A stretch of 64,000 nucleotides of DNA from contig NZ_JAIVKK010000004.1 of assembly GCF_020524005.1 (NCBI RefSeq), positions 372,001 through 436,000 on the forward strand, given 5' to 3'. Both the position numbers and the translations under genes were made by a program. Position 1 is the stretch's first letter, and each line of letters starts with the position of its first letter. Source of the DNA: Microbulbifer aggregans (GTDB taxonomy: Bacteria > Pseudomonadota > Gammaproteobacteria > Pseudomonadales > Cellvibrionaceae). The notes under the pieces were generated by a model, which saw nothing but the letters and a program-made list of their open reading frames with translations, had not been told where the DNA came from and ran no database searches. This document shows, piece after piece, positions 49,840 to 58,814 of this stretch.

Positions 49840-51231
49840 TTAAAGATCTTCTGCGCGAATCTGTGCGACCCGTTCACCAGCTACGTTATTGCCCGCGGTA
49901 CCGGAGGCGGGGGCCTTATAGCGGTGCGCGTAGAGATTGAGCCCCTTGAGCACATTCAGTGCCTCGAATACCTGATTGTCGCGGCTGTACCAGTCGCCGC
50001 GATTGGCTTTCGCCCGCTTGCGGTCTTCCGAGCCACTCTCCACACCGCCATTGCCATTGCCCAGGTGCCCGGCCAAATCCGCTTCCGTGGTGCGTGAGCG
50101 GCCGTCCATACGGGTTACGGTGGCGCGCTCAACGGTGATATCCGGCTTGATGCCCTGCGCCTGTATTGAGCGGCCTTTGGGGGTGAAATAAAGCGCTGTG
50201 GTCAGCTTGATTGCGCGGTCTTCATTGATCGGAATTACGGTCTGCACCGAGCCTTTGCCAAAGCTGTCGGTGCCCATCACCACCGCGCGGCGGTGATCCT
50301 GTAAAGCGCCCGCCACGATTTCCGCGGCTGATGCGGAGCCATCGTTGATCAGCACCACGAGCGGCGCACCTTTGGTGACATCCCCGGGGCTGGCGGAATA
50401 GCGCAGGTTGGATGAATCATTTCGGCCTTCGGTGTATACCACCAAACCTTCTTCCAGGAAGGCATCCACCACTTCCACAGAAGATTGCAGTACGCCACCG
50501 GGGTTGTTGCGCAGGTCGATGACCAGTCCTTTGATCTCGCCCTCTTTCTGGAGTTTTTTCATTGCGCGCATCAGGTCGCCACCGGTATCGAGCTGGAACT
50601 GGCTGATGCGCAGATAGCCATAGCCGTCTTCGAGCATTTCACCGCGCACGCTGTACACCCTTACCGTGTCGCGCTTGAGCGTTACGTCAAACGGTTCCTT
50701 GTGGCCTTTGCGGCCGATGGTCAGGGTTACCTCACTGCCCACTGGACCACGCATTTTCTCCACGGCCTCGTCGAGGCTCACGCCGCGCATGGACTTGCCC
50801 GCCAGGCGCAGGATCACATCGCCGGCGCGCAATCCGGCGCGCGCTGCGGGTGTGTCGTCCATGGGGGTAACAATGGTGATGTAGTCCTCCTCGATTCCCA
50901 CTTCGATACCCAGGCCGGCAAACTCACCGGTGGTGTTGGCCTGCAGGTCGTCGAACGAGCGGCTGTCGAGGTAAGCAGAGTGAGGATCCAGCCCCTGCAG
51001 CATGCCCTTGATGGCGTATTCGAGCAGCGTGCTGTCGTCCACTTCTTCCACGTATCCCTGCCGTATCTGTTCAAAGACCTTGGCAAAGCTGCGCAGGTCT
51101 TCCAGCGGCAGGCGGGACTGGGCCTCAAGGGAGATGTTGTCGGCACCGTCGGCCTGGCTGAGTCCGATCAGCGGCAATGCGGTGAGGGCTGCCGCGCCAA
51201 CTAAGCGGGCCAGCGATTTCGGGGTGAACAT
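49840..51231 (-). CDS. ctpA: Carboxyl-terminal processing protease (S41 family)
   Basis: 463 aa exported protease. Signal region SLARLVGAAALTALPLIGLS, PDZ domain about 95-175 (FAGLGIEVGIEEDYITIVTP ... GLRAGDVILRLAGKSM), then the S41 domain with catalytic Ser in VLINDGSASAAEIVAGALQD and Lys in GTDSFGKGSVQT. Degrades periplasmic and lipoprotein targets, including cell-wall hydrolases. Order gpmI-envC-ctpA is conserved. An Arg/Gly-rich insert near the C-terminus (NGNGGVESGSEDRKR) is not typical. Confidence 0.95.
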   Translation of the reverse strand: MFTPKSLARLVGAAALTALPLIGLSQADGADNISLEAQSRLPLEDLRSFAKVFEQIRQGYVEEVDDSTLLEYAIKGMLQGLDPHSAYLDSRSFDDLQANTTGEFAGLGIEVGIEEDYITIVTPMDDTPAARAGLRAGDVILRLAGKSMRGVSLDEAVEKMRGPVGSEVTLTIGRKGHKEPFDVTLKRDTVRVYSVRGEMLEDGYGYLRISQFQLDTGGDLMRAMKKLQKEGEIKGLVIDLRNNPGGVLQSSVEVVDAFLEEGLVVYTEGRNDSSNLRYSASPGDVTKGAPLVVLINDGSASAAEIVAGALQDHRRAVVMGTDSFGKGSVQTVIPINEDRAIKLTTALYFTPKGRSIQAQGIKPDITVERATVTRMDGRSRTTEADLAGHLGNGNGGVESGSEDRKRAKANRGDWYSRDNQVFEALNVLKGLNLYAHRYKAPASGTAGNNVAGERVAQIRAEDL

Positions 51232-51398
51232 AGTCTGCGCGTCCTTGGCATTTATCGTTTCTTTCCAAGAAGAATTGTAGACCCGGAATCAGAACTGGGC
51301 CGGCAAACTGGCGGTAATTGCAAGGGACTGGAGGGCAGGGGAAGGAAGGAAAATATGCCAAACCCGGCGGCGGTGCGCCGGGCGGAACCGGATAGCGA

Positions 51399-51806
51399 TC
51401 AGCGATACAGGTTGAACAGCTGCTTGTTCTCGCTGAGGTAGAGCCAGCCTTTGGCAATGCGATAAATGCTCCACACATACCACGCTATGGCCAGCGGGAA
51501 CGCCAGAAAGGTGCCTAATCCCAGGGTCAGCGTGAAAATCACCAGACCAACGACCACCAGGATGGCGAGAAACAGCAGACCTCTCCAGAAGCTCTGGATC
51601 TGCCAGCGCAGGTGCTGTTCGTAGTAGGTGCCCCGCGCATCATCCAGCTTGATGTAGGCGAGGATCAGGGCGATGAAAATGGTAATGCCAAAGAAATAGG
51701 ACAGTGCCTGCAGCGCGTAGTTAACGTGACAGATCTGGCGCAGAGAGCTGTGTTGCTCAATGTACTGGCCTTCCTGCGAATGTGGCGAATTACCTGCCTG
51801 TTCCAT
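51399..51806 (-). CDS. Small three-helix membrane protein (DUF4870/Tic20-like)
   Basis: 135 aa. Three predicted TM helices: about 33-55 (LSYFFGITIFIALILAYI), 73-95 (GLLFLAILVVVGLVIFTLTL) and 98-118 (FLAFPLAIAWYVWSIYRI). The loop DDARGTYYEQHLRWQIQSFW resembles DUF4870-type proteins. Function unknown. It lies between ctpA and envC, on the same strand but with gaps of about 140-170 bp either side. Confidence 0.75.
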   Translation of the reverse strand: MEQAGNSPHSQEGQYIEQHSSLRQICHVNYALQALSYFFGITIFIALILAYIKLDDARGTYYEQHLRWQIQSFWRGLLFLAILVVVGLVIFTLTLGLGTFLAFPLAIAWYVWSIYRIAKGWLYLSENKQLFNLYR

Positions 51807-51947
51807 GATTGTTCCTTATGTCTCGGTGCGGATCATAATCCGGACCTTTTATTCGATTTTTGGCGGTTCGCCAAACAATACCGAAGAGCTCAGTGCCTCA
51901 CAAACTTTTGTCGGCGCACTGTTCTTGGTTGGCTATGCGGTTTCGAA

Positions 51948-53093
51948 TCACCCGCGGCACCACGCGGTAGGGTCCTGGGGTTTACCGTTGCGGCGGATTT
52001 CAAAATAGAGCCCGCTGTGGCTGAGGCCGCCGGTATTGCCGACTTTGGCGATAGTGTCCCCGCGCTCCACCCACTCGCCGATGGCGCGGGTCAGCGACTG
52101 ATTGTGGCCGTAGAGGCTCATGTAGCCATCGCCGTGATCCAGGATGATGAGCATGCCCTGGCCGCGCAGGTAATCGGAAAACACTACCCGTCCGCGGTGA
52201 ATGGCCTGTACCGGCTTGCCCTCGTTGGCGCGAATGGTGACGCCCGTCCAGGTGATACCGTTGGCGCGGCGCTGGCCAAACGCATTGGCGCGTCGCCCCT
52301 GGGTCGGCCACTGCATGCGCCCGCGCTGCTTGGAAAATGGGGTCTGGTCGCTGGGATTGATCAGGCTGGCAATCGCACGACCCACTTCGTCCACCAGGCG
52401 CTGCAGGCGACTGCGGTCACCGCGCAGTTTATCCAGTTCGCCGCTCTTGCTGGCCAGCTGGGTGGCCAGCTTGTCTAGGGTGCGCTGGCGCGCCTGCTGG
52501 GCACTGGTCAGGGCGCGACGCTTGTCTTCCAGCTGGTTGCGCTCGCGCGCGAGGGTGTCCTGCTCTCGCTGGATACCACTGCTGACGGTTTCTAGTTCGG
52601 AAAGGGTGCTGACGTAATCGTCGATGACGGCGCTGCGTTGCTTGAGAAAGTAGTCGTGGTAGCGGAGTTGGCGGGCGATGTGCTGGGGGTCTTGCTGGTT
52701 GAGGAGCAGCTTGATCTGCTCCTGGCGACCGAGTCGGTAAGCGGCGGCGACTTCCTGCTCGACCCGCCGCTGCATACTTCGCCGGGATTCCTCCAGCTGT
52801 TTTTCTTCCCGCTTCAGCTCCTGCAGCTTCTCGCCGCGGCTCTGCATATCGGCTTTGATCTTGTCGACGCGCTGCAGCAGCTCGGAAATATCCTTCTCGT
52901 TGGCTTCCAGGTCCTTGAGCAACTGGTCGCGCTCGGTTTTGACCTGGTTCAGCTCCTGCTGCAGGGTTTCGATGCGCTGCTTGATTTCCGCCAGCCGCGC
53001 CTGTTGTTCTTCCTCACCAGCCTGCGCAAAGCAGGCTGGTGTGAACAGGAATGCGGACAGCAGTGCAGCAATGGCATACACAGAAAATTTCAT
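51948..53093 (-). CDS. envC: Murein hydrolase activator EnvC
   Basis: 381 aa. Signal peptide (FSVYAIAALLSAFLFTPACFA), two long coiled-coil stretches (about 25-130 and 160-235) and a C-terminal degenerate LytM/M23 domain (HRGRVVFSDYLRGQGMLIIL, DHGDGYMSLYGHNQ) lacking the full zinc ligand set, as in EnvC. Recruited by FtsEX to activate septal amidases. 45 bp after gpmI. Confidence 0.94.
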   Translation of the reverse strand: MKFSVYAIAALLSAFLFTPACFAQAGEEEQQARLAEIKQRIETLQQELNQVKTERDQLLKDLEANEKDISELLQRVDKIKADMQSRGEKLQELKREEKQLEESRRSMQRRVEQEVAAAYRLGRQEQIKLLLNQQDPQHIARQLRYHDYFLKQRSAVIDDYVSTLSELETVSSGIQREQDTLARERNQLEDKRRALTSAQQARQRTLDKLATQLASKSGELDKLRGDRSRLQRLVDEVGRAIASLINPSDQTPFSKQRGRMQWPTQGRRANAFGQRRANGITWTGVTIRANEGKPVQAIHRGRVVFSDYLRGQGMLIILDHGDGYMSLYGHNQSLTRAIGEWVERGDTIAKVGNTGGLSHSGLYFEIRRNGKPQDPTAWCRG

Positions 53094-53138
53094 GGCGAAA
53101 AGCTTACCTGAATTTGGCCCAGTCCAACTTAGTTCAAG

Positions 53139-54686
53139 TTAGTCCAACTTTACCAGAGGCTCGCCACTCATTTCTGCAGGCTGTGTCATACCCATAAGCG
53201 TCAGCATGGTGGGTGCCACATCTGCGAGACTGCCGCCGTCGCGCATGGTTACAGTGCGATCACCCACGTACACGAAGGGAACGGGCAGGGTGGAATGCTG
53301 GGTGCTCACCTGGCCGGAGCCGGCGTCGTACATTTCTTCCACGTTGCCGTGGTCGGCGGTGATCAGTACCTCGCCACCAGCGGCCAGTGCGGCCTTGATG
53401 ACGCGGTCTACACAGCCGTCCAGCGCTTCCACAGCCTTAACCGCCGCCTCGAACACGCCGGTATGGCCGACCATGTCGCCGTTGGCGTAGTTGCAGATGA
53501 TGGCGTCGAACTTGCCGCTGTCGATGGCTGCCACCAGCTTGTCGGTGACTTCCGGCGCGCTCATTTCCGGCTGCAGATCGTAGGTGGCGACATCCGGGGA
53601 CTTGATCAGCACGCGCTCTTCGCCGGTGTAGGGCTCTTCGCGGCCGCCGCTGAAGAAGAAGGTTACGTGGGCGTATTTTTCTGTTTCGGCGATACGCAGC
53701 TGGGTTTTGCCCTGATTCTGCAGGTATTCACCCAGGGTGTTGACCAGTGCTTCCGGTGGGAAGGCACAGCTGGCGTCGATGTTACCGGCGTATTCGGTGG
53801 TCATCACGAAGTCGGCCAGTTTCGGCTGCGCTGCGCGCTCGAAGCCGTCGAAGGCCGGATCGGTAAAGGCGCGGGTCAGCTGGCGCGCGCGATCCGGGCG
53901 GAAATTCATAAAGATCAATGCGTCGCCGTCTGCCAGTGGCGCGGGGGCTCCGATCAGGGTCGGGGCCACGAACTCGTCGTTTTCGTTGCGCTCATAAGCT
54001 GCGGCGAGGGCGGCCAGCGCGTCGGTGGCTTCGTGCTTTGCTGTGCCCCGGGTGATGACGTCGTATACCGGCTGCACACGATCCCAGCGCTGGTCGCGAT
54101 CCATGGCGTAGTAACGCCCGCTGAGGCTGGCGATACGGGCATTGCCGACGGTGTCGCAAACCTGCATCAGGCGCGCAATGGAAGGTTCGGCACTGCGCGG
54201 CGGCGTGTCGCGGCCATCGGTAAAGGCGTGCACATAAATCGCCCTGGCGCCGCGCTGCGCGGCCAGGGTTACCATGGCAACAATATGGTCTTCGTGACTG
54301 TGGACACCGCCTTCTGACAGCAGGCCCATAATGTGCACGGCACCATTACCGGCCACGGCCTTGTCGACTGCCGCGGTGTAGGCCGGGTTGCGGAAGAAGT
54401 CGCCGTCCTGAATCGCCTTGTTGATGCGGGTGAAGTTCTGGTACACCACGCGGCCGGCGCCGAGGGTCATATGACCCACTTCGGAGTTGCCCATCTGACC
54501 TTCAGGCAGGCCTACCGCCATGCCGGAGGTGTGGATCAGGGTTTTCGGGCGGGTGGCCCAGATCTCATCCCATACCGGGGAGTTCGCCGCCGCAATGGCG
54601 TTGTGCTCGGCGTGCTCACTGAAGCCGAAGCCGTCGAGAATGAGCAGAACCAGGGGGCGTTTGGGCGATAACTCAGCGGATGCCAT
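53139..54686 (-). CDS. gpmI: 2,3-bisphosphoglycerate-independent phosphoglycerate mutase
   Basis: 515 aa, the family length. Metal-site Asp in [20 protein letters not shown], phosphoserine in [17 protein letters not shown], later metal ligands in [13 protein letters not shown] and [12 protein letters not shown]. Interconverts 3- and 2-phosphoglycerate using manganese. Divergent from the rhodanese gene; first of gpmI-envC. Confidence 0.98.
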   Translation of the reverse strand: MASAELSPKRPLVLLILDGFGFSEHAEHNAIAAANSPVWDEIWATRPKTLIHTSGMAVGLPEGQMGNSEVGHMTLGAGRVVYQNFTRINKAIQDGDFFRNPAYTAAVDKAVAGNGAVHIMGLLSEGGVHSHEDHIVAMVTLAAQRGARAIYVHAFTDGRDTPPRSAEPSIARLMQVCDTVGNARIASLSGRYYAMDRDQRWDRVQPVYDVITRGTAKHEATDALAALAAAYERNENDEFVAPTLIGAPAPLADGDALIFMNFRPDRARQLTRAFTDPAFDGFERAAQPKLADFVMTTEYAGNIDASCAFPPEALVNTLGEYLQNQGKTQLRIAETEKYAHVTFFFSGGREEPYTGEERVLIKSPDVATYDLQPEMSAPEVTDKLVAAIDSGKFDAIICNYANGDMVGHTGVFEAAVKAVEALDGCVDRVIKAALAAGGEVLITADHGNVEEMYDAGSGQVSTQHSTLPVPFVYVGDRTVTMRDGGSLADVAPTMLTLMGMTQPAEMSGEPLVKLD

Positions 54687-54851
54687 GGGATCGGATTTCC
54701 TATGTTGGGTTGATAGAGATCTCGGGCGTCGTGGCCGGAAAACTGGTGATTTTTACGTCACCGAATTGCAGGGGGCGGATTTTAACCTGTTTAGAGGGAA
54801 AAGGTCAGGTATTGATCAGCTTTATGGCGTATTGAACAGTGAAATTGCTGG

Positions 54852-54880
54852 TTAATAATTGCTCATGCCTCGTGTATACT
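54852..54880 (+). promoter_or_regulatory. Candidate promoter of rhodanese-grx
   Basis: -35 TTAATA (54852-54857), 17-bp spacer, -10 TATACT (54875-54880). The leader then contains hairpin GGCCTG-TTCA-CAGGCC (54896-54911) before the GTG start at 54975. Confidence 0.5.
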
Positions 54881-54974
54881 CCGCCCCCTTTAAAGGGCCT
54901 GTTCACAGGCCTCTTATGACAACGGCGACTTTCTGGTCGCACACAACAACAAACAGAGAATTATTGGGGGCGAA

Positions 54975-55385
54975 GTGGACTTTTTCGTCTTTATCAGCGA
55001 GCAATGGCTGCTGGTGAGCTTACTGGTTGCGCTGCTGTACGCGCTGGCCATTTCCGAACGCCTGAAAGCGGGCAAGCCCGCCTCGGCCCATGAGGCCACC
55101 CGGCTGATCAACAGTGATGAAGCCAAAGTGGTGGACCTGCGCGACCGCTCCGAATTCACTGCCGGGCATATTGTGGATGCCATCCACATTCCCCACGGCG
55201 AGTTCGAGAAGCGCGTCGGTGAGCTGGCGGCTTACAAAGAAAAGACCATCATCCTGGCGGACAAGATGGGCCAGCATGCCGGAGCGGTCGGTCGTCAGCT
55301 GAAGAAAGCCGGCTATAACGTGCGCCGCCTGGAAGGTGGTATGTCCGAGTGGTCGAACCAGAAGTTGCCTCTGGTCAAGGGTTGA
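54975..55385 (+). CDS. Membrane-anchored rhodanese-like protein without the active-site Cys
   Basis: 136 aa. GTG start with GGGGG 5 nt upstream. N-terminal TM helix (WLLVSLLVALLYALAI), then a rhodanese fold (KVVDLRDRSEFTAGHIVDAI, VRRLEGGMSEW). At the active loop, where rhodaneses have Cys-x-x-Gly, it reads ADKMGQHAG, and the protein contains no Cys, so it cannot carry a persulfide. Probably a binding module. Homologue of the yibN-position gene next to grx-secB in many gammaproteobacteria. Confidence 0.9.
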   Translation: MDFFVFISEQWLLVSLLVALLYALAISERLKAGKPASAHEATRLINSDEAKVVDLRDRSEFTAGHIVDAIHIPHGEFEKRVGELAAYKEKTIILADKMGQHAGAVGRQLKKAGYNVRRLEGGMSEWSNQKLPLVKG

Positions 55386-55446
55386 TCTATCAAGAGATAG
55401 CCGGTTCCTGTAAACCGGCTATCTGCGCATTCTGAGGTACGCAATT

Positions 55447-55698
55447 GTGAAAGACGTTGTTATCTATACCACCCGCTTCTGCCCTTTCTGCGTCCGTGCC
55501 AAATATTTGCTGGACAATAAAAACGTCCCTTACACGGAGATCTCCGTCGATGGCGACCGGCAACTGCGCGCGGAGATGACAGCCAAGGCCGGCCGCCACA
55601 CGGTGCCGCAGATCTGGATCGGTGACCACCATGTGGGTGGCTGCGACGAACTGATGGCGATCGAGCGCAGTGGTCAGCTGGACAAGCTGTTGGCGTGA
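55447..55698 (+). CDS. grxC: Glutaredoxin 3
   Basis: 83 aa. Active site RFCPFCVRA, TVPQIWIG with the cis-Pro, and GGCDELMAI. GTG start at 55447 with GAGG about 8-10 nt upstream. Reduces protein disulfides with glutathione. Lies between the rhodanese and secB, 61 bp and 136 bp away. Confidence 0.96.
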   Translation: MKDVVIYTTRFCPFCVRAKYLLDNKNVPYTEISVDGDRQLRAEMTAKAGRHTVPQIWIGDHHVGGCDELMAIERSGQLDKLLA

Positions 55699-55834
55699 TT
55701 CACCGCGCCCATTTGAAGAAAATTTGATTTCAGCCTTGAAAGGGTATTTCGAGGCCCCCATTTGAAGATTCATACAGGGAGTCTTCTATCAGGGAAGGCA
55801 GTTAATAACCTTTTATTTATTCACAGGCAGTAAC

Positions 55835-56338
55835 ATGGCTGAAGAACTAAACGGCGCAGCGGCCAACGCAGAAGCCCAACAAGTACAATTTGCAATGCAG
55901 CGCATCTACCTGAAAGACCTGTCTTTCGAGACTCCGATGGGCGCTGAGGTTTTCAAAAAGCAGTGGAAACCAGCTGTTAACCAGGAACTGAACACCAAAA
56001 CCGCAAAGATCGACGAAGATCTTTACGAAGTTGCTCTGACCCTGACCATCACCGTCAAGCTGGAAGAAGAGACTGCTTTCCTGGTGGAAGTACAGCAGGC
56101 TGGTCTGTTCGGCGTTAAAGGTCTGGAAGATGCACAGCTGGCGCAGGCACTGAACACTGCGTGCCCGACCATTCTGTTCCCGTACGCGCGCGAAGTGGTA
56201 GACAATGTAGTCACCAAGGGCTCCTTCCCGGCCCTGATGCTGCCGCCGATCAACTTCGACGCCCTGTTCGCCGCTGCCCTGCAGCAGGCCCAGAAGCAGG
56301 CTTCTGAGCAAGGCGCAGAAGAGAAGAGCGAAGCTTAA
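55835..56338 (+). CDS. secB: Protein-export chaperone SecB
   Basis: 167 aa. Conserved [60 protein letters not shown] and [15 protein letters not shown]. Tetrameric chaperone delivering preproteins to SecA. Followed by its own terminator. Confidence 0.98.
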   Translation: MAEELNGAAANAEAQQVQFAMQRIYLKDLSFETPMGAEVFKKQWKPAVNQELNTKTAKIDEDLYEVALTLTITVKLEEETAFLVEVQQAGLFGVKGLEDAQLAQALNTACPTILFPYAREVVDNVVTKGSFPALMLPPINFDALFAAALQQAQKQASEQGAEEKSEA

Positions 56339-56363
56339 TTTCCAGTTTCGGTTCTCTCACAGA

Positions 56364-56392
56364 AAAGGCTCCTTCGGGGGCCTTTTTTGTTT
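56364..56392 (+). terminator. secB intrinsic terminator
   Basis: AAGGCTCC, tetraloop TTCG, GGGGCCTT followed by a T-run; 26 bp after the secB stop. Confidence 0.92.
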
Positions 56393-56444
56393 TTTGGCGC
56401 ATCGTTCGCGTTTGTGCTCTAAATGATGACCGTAGCGGCCCCAC

Positions 56445-56567
56445 AGGCGGGAATACCTTGCAGGACACGAGCTAGGCGCCCCCCCCTAAACCCATCCCTG
56501 GGGGCTCGGCTGCGGCCGTCCTGGCCGCAGACGGTCCCGCAAATAGTTACCGCGAGCGTGCTCTTCG
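56445..56567 (-). repeat. Palindromic variable-stem element, copy E (decayed, about 123 bp)
   Basis: Inverted orientation. The core 56481-56506 keeps the first 20 positions of the family core (read on the minus strand) and then degenerates to a C-run. The inner stem survives as CTGCGGCC/GGCCGCAG around a 5-nt loop (56518-56522). The right outer arm (GGTCCCGCAAATAG, 56533-56546) resembles copy B, but the left arm no longer pairs. Ends AGGCGG and TCTTCG are one change from the family ends. A fossil copy, 42 bp from copy C. Confidence 0.7.
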
Positions 56568-56609
56568 CATTTGAGCTCAAAGCTATTTACGAAGCGCAAC
56601 AGTGAGATA

Positions 56610-56731
56610 TGAAGGACCTGATGGCTGGTGCACCTTCGCGAGACCTTCTGCGACAGGGATGTCGCGGAAGAGCCCCCAGGGATGGGTTTACGGCGTGTCT
56701 CGCGAAGGTGCACCAGGTAGCAGGTCCGCCA
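56610..56731 (+). repeat. Palindromic variable-stem element, copy C (122 bp)
   Basis: Ends TGAAGG (56610-56615) and CCGCCA (56726-56731). Outer arms 56614-56644 and 56697-56727 pair perfectly over the inner 20 bp and at most outer positions. Inner arms 56645-56654 and 56661-56670 pair with one G-T around loop AGGGAT. Core 56671-56696 is identical to copy A, 51 kb away. It ends 23 bp before the thioesterase start, so it lies in that gene's leader. Confidence 0.9.
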
Positions 56732-56754
56732 CAAACTTTTTACGGAGCTATTCC

Positions 56755-57210
56755 ATGAATTGGGATTTTTCGGCCCCTTACATCTACAAGGTTCAGGTAG
56801 AAGCAGAACACGTAGACGGGCTTCACCATGCCAACAACGCAGAATACGTGCGTTGGTGCGAGCGCGCCGCCTGGGCGCACAGTGTAGATCTTGGGCTGGA
56901 TGTCACTAATTACCAATCCATGGACCGTGGAATGGCAATCCGGCAGGCCGAGTACGACTATATACTGGCCGCGAGAGAGAGCGATGAGCTGCTGATCGGC
57001 ACCTGGCTCACCAGGGTCGACGGTCGCCTCAATATGACCCGCAAATTCCAGGTGTACCGCGCCGGTGATGAAGCCCTGGTCCTGCGCGCCACCTGGCAGA
57101 TGGTCTGTATCGAACTCTCCAGCGGCAAACCCAAGCGCATGCCGCAGACCTTCAAGGACATCTACTGCCCGGCCGTGGTTGAAGAGGTTGTTACCGCGCC
57201 TGACCAGTGA
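56755..57210 (+). CDS. Acyl-CoA thioesterase, hotdog fold (YbgC/FadM type)
   Basis: 151 aa. Starts NWDFSAPYIYKVQVEAEHVD then GLHHANNAEYVRWCERAAW; the Asp and His/Asn of this segment correspond to the 4-hydroxybenzoyl-CoA-thioesterase active site. GGAG about 9 nt before ATG 56755. An upstream open stretch (from 56602) is only the repeat element. Hydrolyses acyl-CoA; chain preference unknown. 34 bp to the SDR gene. Confidence 0.9.
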   Translation: MNWDFSAPYIYKVQVEAEHVDGLHHANNAEYVRWCERAAWAHSVDLGLDVTNYQSMDRGMAIRQAEYDYILAARESDELLIGTWLTRVDGRLNMTRKFQVYRAGDEALVLRATWQMVCIELSSGKPKRMPQTFKDIYCPAVVEEVVTAPDQ

Positions 57211-57244
57211 TCCGCATCGAAAACCGCCAGCACCTGGAGTGGCC

Positions 57245-58108
57245 ATGAGCGAAGAGATCACCCTGACCCAGAATACCGGCGCCCTCAAGGGCAAAACCAT
57301 CTTTATCACCGGTGCCAGCCGCGGCATCGGTCGCGCCATCGCCCTCAAGTGTGCGGCGGACGGTGCCAATATCGCCATCGCCGCCAAATCGGCCGAACCC
57401 CACCCCAAACTGCCAGGCACCATCTATACCGTTGCGGAAGAGATCGAGGCGGCTGGTGGTAAGGCGTTGCCCATGCAGGTGGACGTGCGCGAAGAAGCGC
57501 AGGTGGCCGAAGCCCTCAAGAAAACCGCCGAGACCTTCGGCGGCATCGATGCGGTGATCAACAACGCCGGTGCCATCAACCTCACCAACGTCGAGTCCAC
57601 ACCGCCCAAGCGCTACGACCTGATGCTCGACGTCAACGCGCGCGCGGTCTACCTCACCGCGCACCTGGCCATTCCCTACCTCAAAAAATCCGATTGCGCG
57701 CATATCCTGAGCCTGTCGCCACCGCTGAACCTGCAACCGCGCTGGCTGGGGCCGTTCGCGCCTTATGCGCTGTCCAAGTTCGGCATGACCATTCTCAGCA
57801 TGGGGCTCGCGGAAGAGCTGCGTGAAGCGGGCGTTAGCGTGGCCACCCTGTGGCCGCGCACCCTGGTGGCTACAGCGGCAATTGAATTTGCCGTGGGTTC
57901 GCGGGAGATGTTCGAGCAGAGCCGTAAACCCATGGTGATGGCGGATGCCGCATACGAAGTGTTGGTTACCCGCAATCAGGGCCTCAACGGTGCCCAGCTG
58001 ATCGACGAGGTACTTTTGCACGAACGGGGGGTGGAAGATTTCACCCAGTATGCGCACAATCCCGCCAAGGCCGATCAGCTGGCGGTGGATCTGTTTCTCG
58101 ACCCCTGA
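57245..58108 (+). CDS. Short-chain dehydrogenase/reductase, HSDL2-like
   Basis: 287 aa. Rossmann motif FITGASRGIGRAI, AVINNAGAINL, a catalytic Tyr-x-x-x-Lys in APYALSKFGMT and Ser in LSLSPPLNLQP. The extended N-terminus and PPLNL segment are typical of the SDR subgroup that includes HSDL2. NAD(P)-dependent oxidoreductase; substrate unknown. With the thioesterase next to it, a lipid substrate is plausible. Start ATG 57245 chosen by homology to the family start. Confidence 0.9.
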   Translation: MSEEITLTQNTGALKGKTIFITGASRGIGRAIALKCAADGANIAIAAKSAEPHPKLPGTIYTVAEEIEAAGGKALPMQVDVREEAQVAEALKKTAETFGGIDAVINNAGAINLTNVESTPPKRYDLMLDVNARAVYLTAHLAIPYLKKSDCAHILSLSPPLNLQPRWLGPFAPYALSKFGMTILSMGLAEELREAGVSVATLWPRTLVATAAIEFAVGSREMFEQSRKPMVMADAAYEVLVTRNQGLNGAQLIDEVLLHERGVEDFTQYAHNPAKADQLAVDLFLDP

Positions 58109-58168
58109 GTCGAAATGTTCGCCCGCCGCCGGGGCCATGCATGCAGAGGTATTTCGGGGGAATTGTGG

Positions 58169-58759
58169 ATGAGAGACGATCAAGAACTGTTTCACGGCGC
58201 CATGGGCGCGCTGGGTGACGTGAAGCCACTGGCTCCAAAGCACAAGACCGCAAACCTCAACAAACAGGCCGATGACAAGCTCAACCTGCGCGCGCGCCGC
58301 GAAGCGGCTACCGCGCAGACCGCCCGTGAACTCAACCCGCTTGGCGGTGAGTTCGTGGAACCGGTGGATCCCTGGGATCCAATCGAGTTCAAGCGTGACG
58401 GCGTGCAGAACGGGGTTTATCGCAACCTGCGACTGGGCAAGTACCACGTCGATGCCCGTCTCGATTTGCACCACCACACCATCGAAATGGCGCGCAGTGC
58501 GCTGTATCAGTTTGTGCGGGATTGTATTGACGCCGATGTGCGTTGTGCACTGGTGACGCACGGCAAGGGGGAAGGGCGCAAGCAGCCGGCGCTGCTGAAG
58601 AGCTGTGTCAATGCTTGGCTGCCGCAGTTACCGGAAGTCCTCGCTTTTCACAGCGCGCAGAAGCAGCACGGTGGGCTCGGGGCAACCTACGTATTACTGC
58701 GTAAAAGTGAGCGCAAGCGGCAGCAGAACCTTGAGCAGCACCAGCGGCGCAATAAGTAA
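58169..58759 (+). CDS. smrA: Smr-domain protein, SmrA-like nuclease
   Basis: 196 aa. N-terminal basic linker, then the Smr domain from about residue 90: DARLDLHHHTIEMARSAL, CALVTHGKGEGRKQPALL and GGLGATYVLLRKS. Smr domains nick DNA or cleave RNA. Start ATG 58169 behind GGGGG. 60 bp after the SDR gene. Confidence 0.9.
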   Translation: MRDDQELFHGAMGALGDVKPLAPKHKTANLNKQADDKLNLRARREAATAQTARELNPLGGEFVEPVDPWDPIEFKRDGVQNGVYRNLRLGKYHVDARLDLHHHTIEMARSALYQFVRDCIDADVRCALVTHGKGEGRKQPALLKSCVNAWLPQLPEVLAFHSAQKQHGGLGATYVLLRKSERKRQQNLEQHQRRNK

Positions 58760-58814
58760 AAAAGTACTGCCGCGTAATCTGTTTGTCACGTCAGACATCT
58801 AATCTATGTTCACA

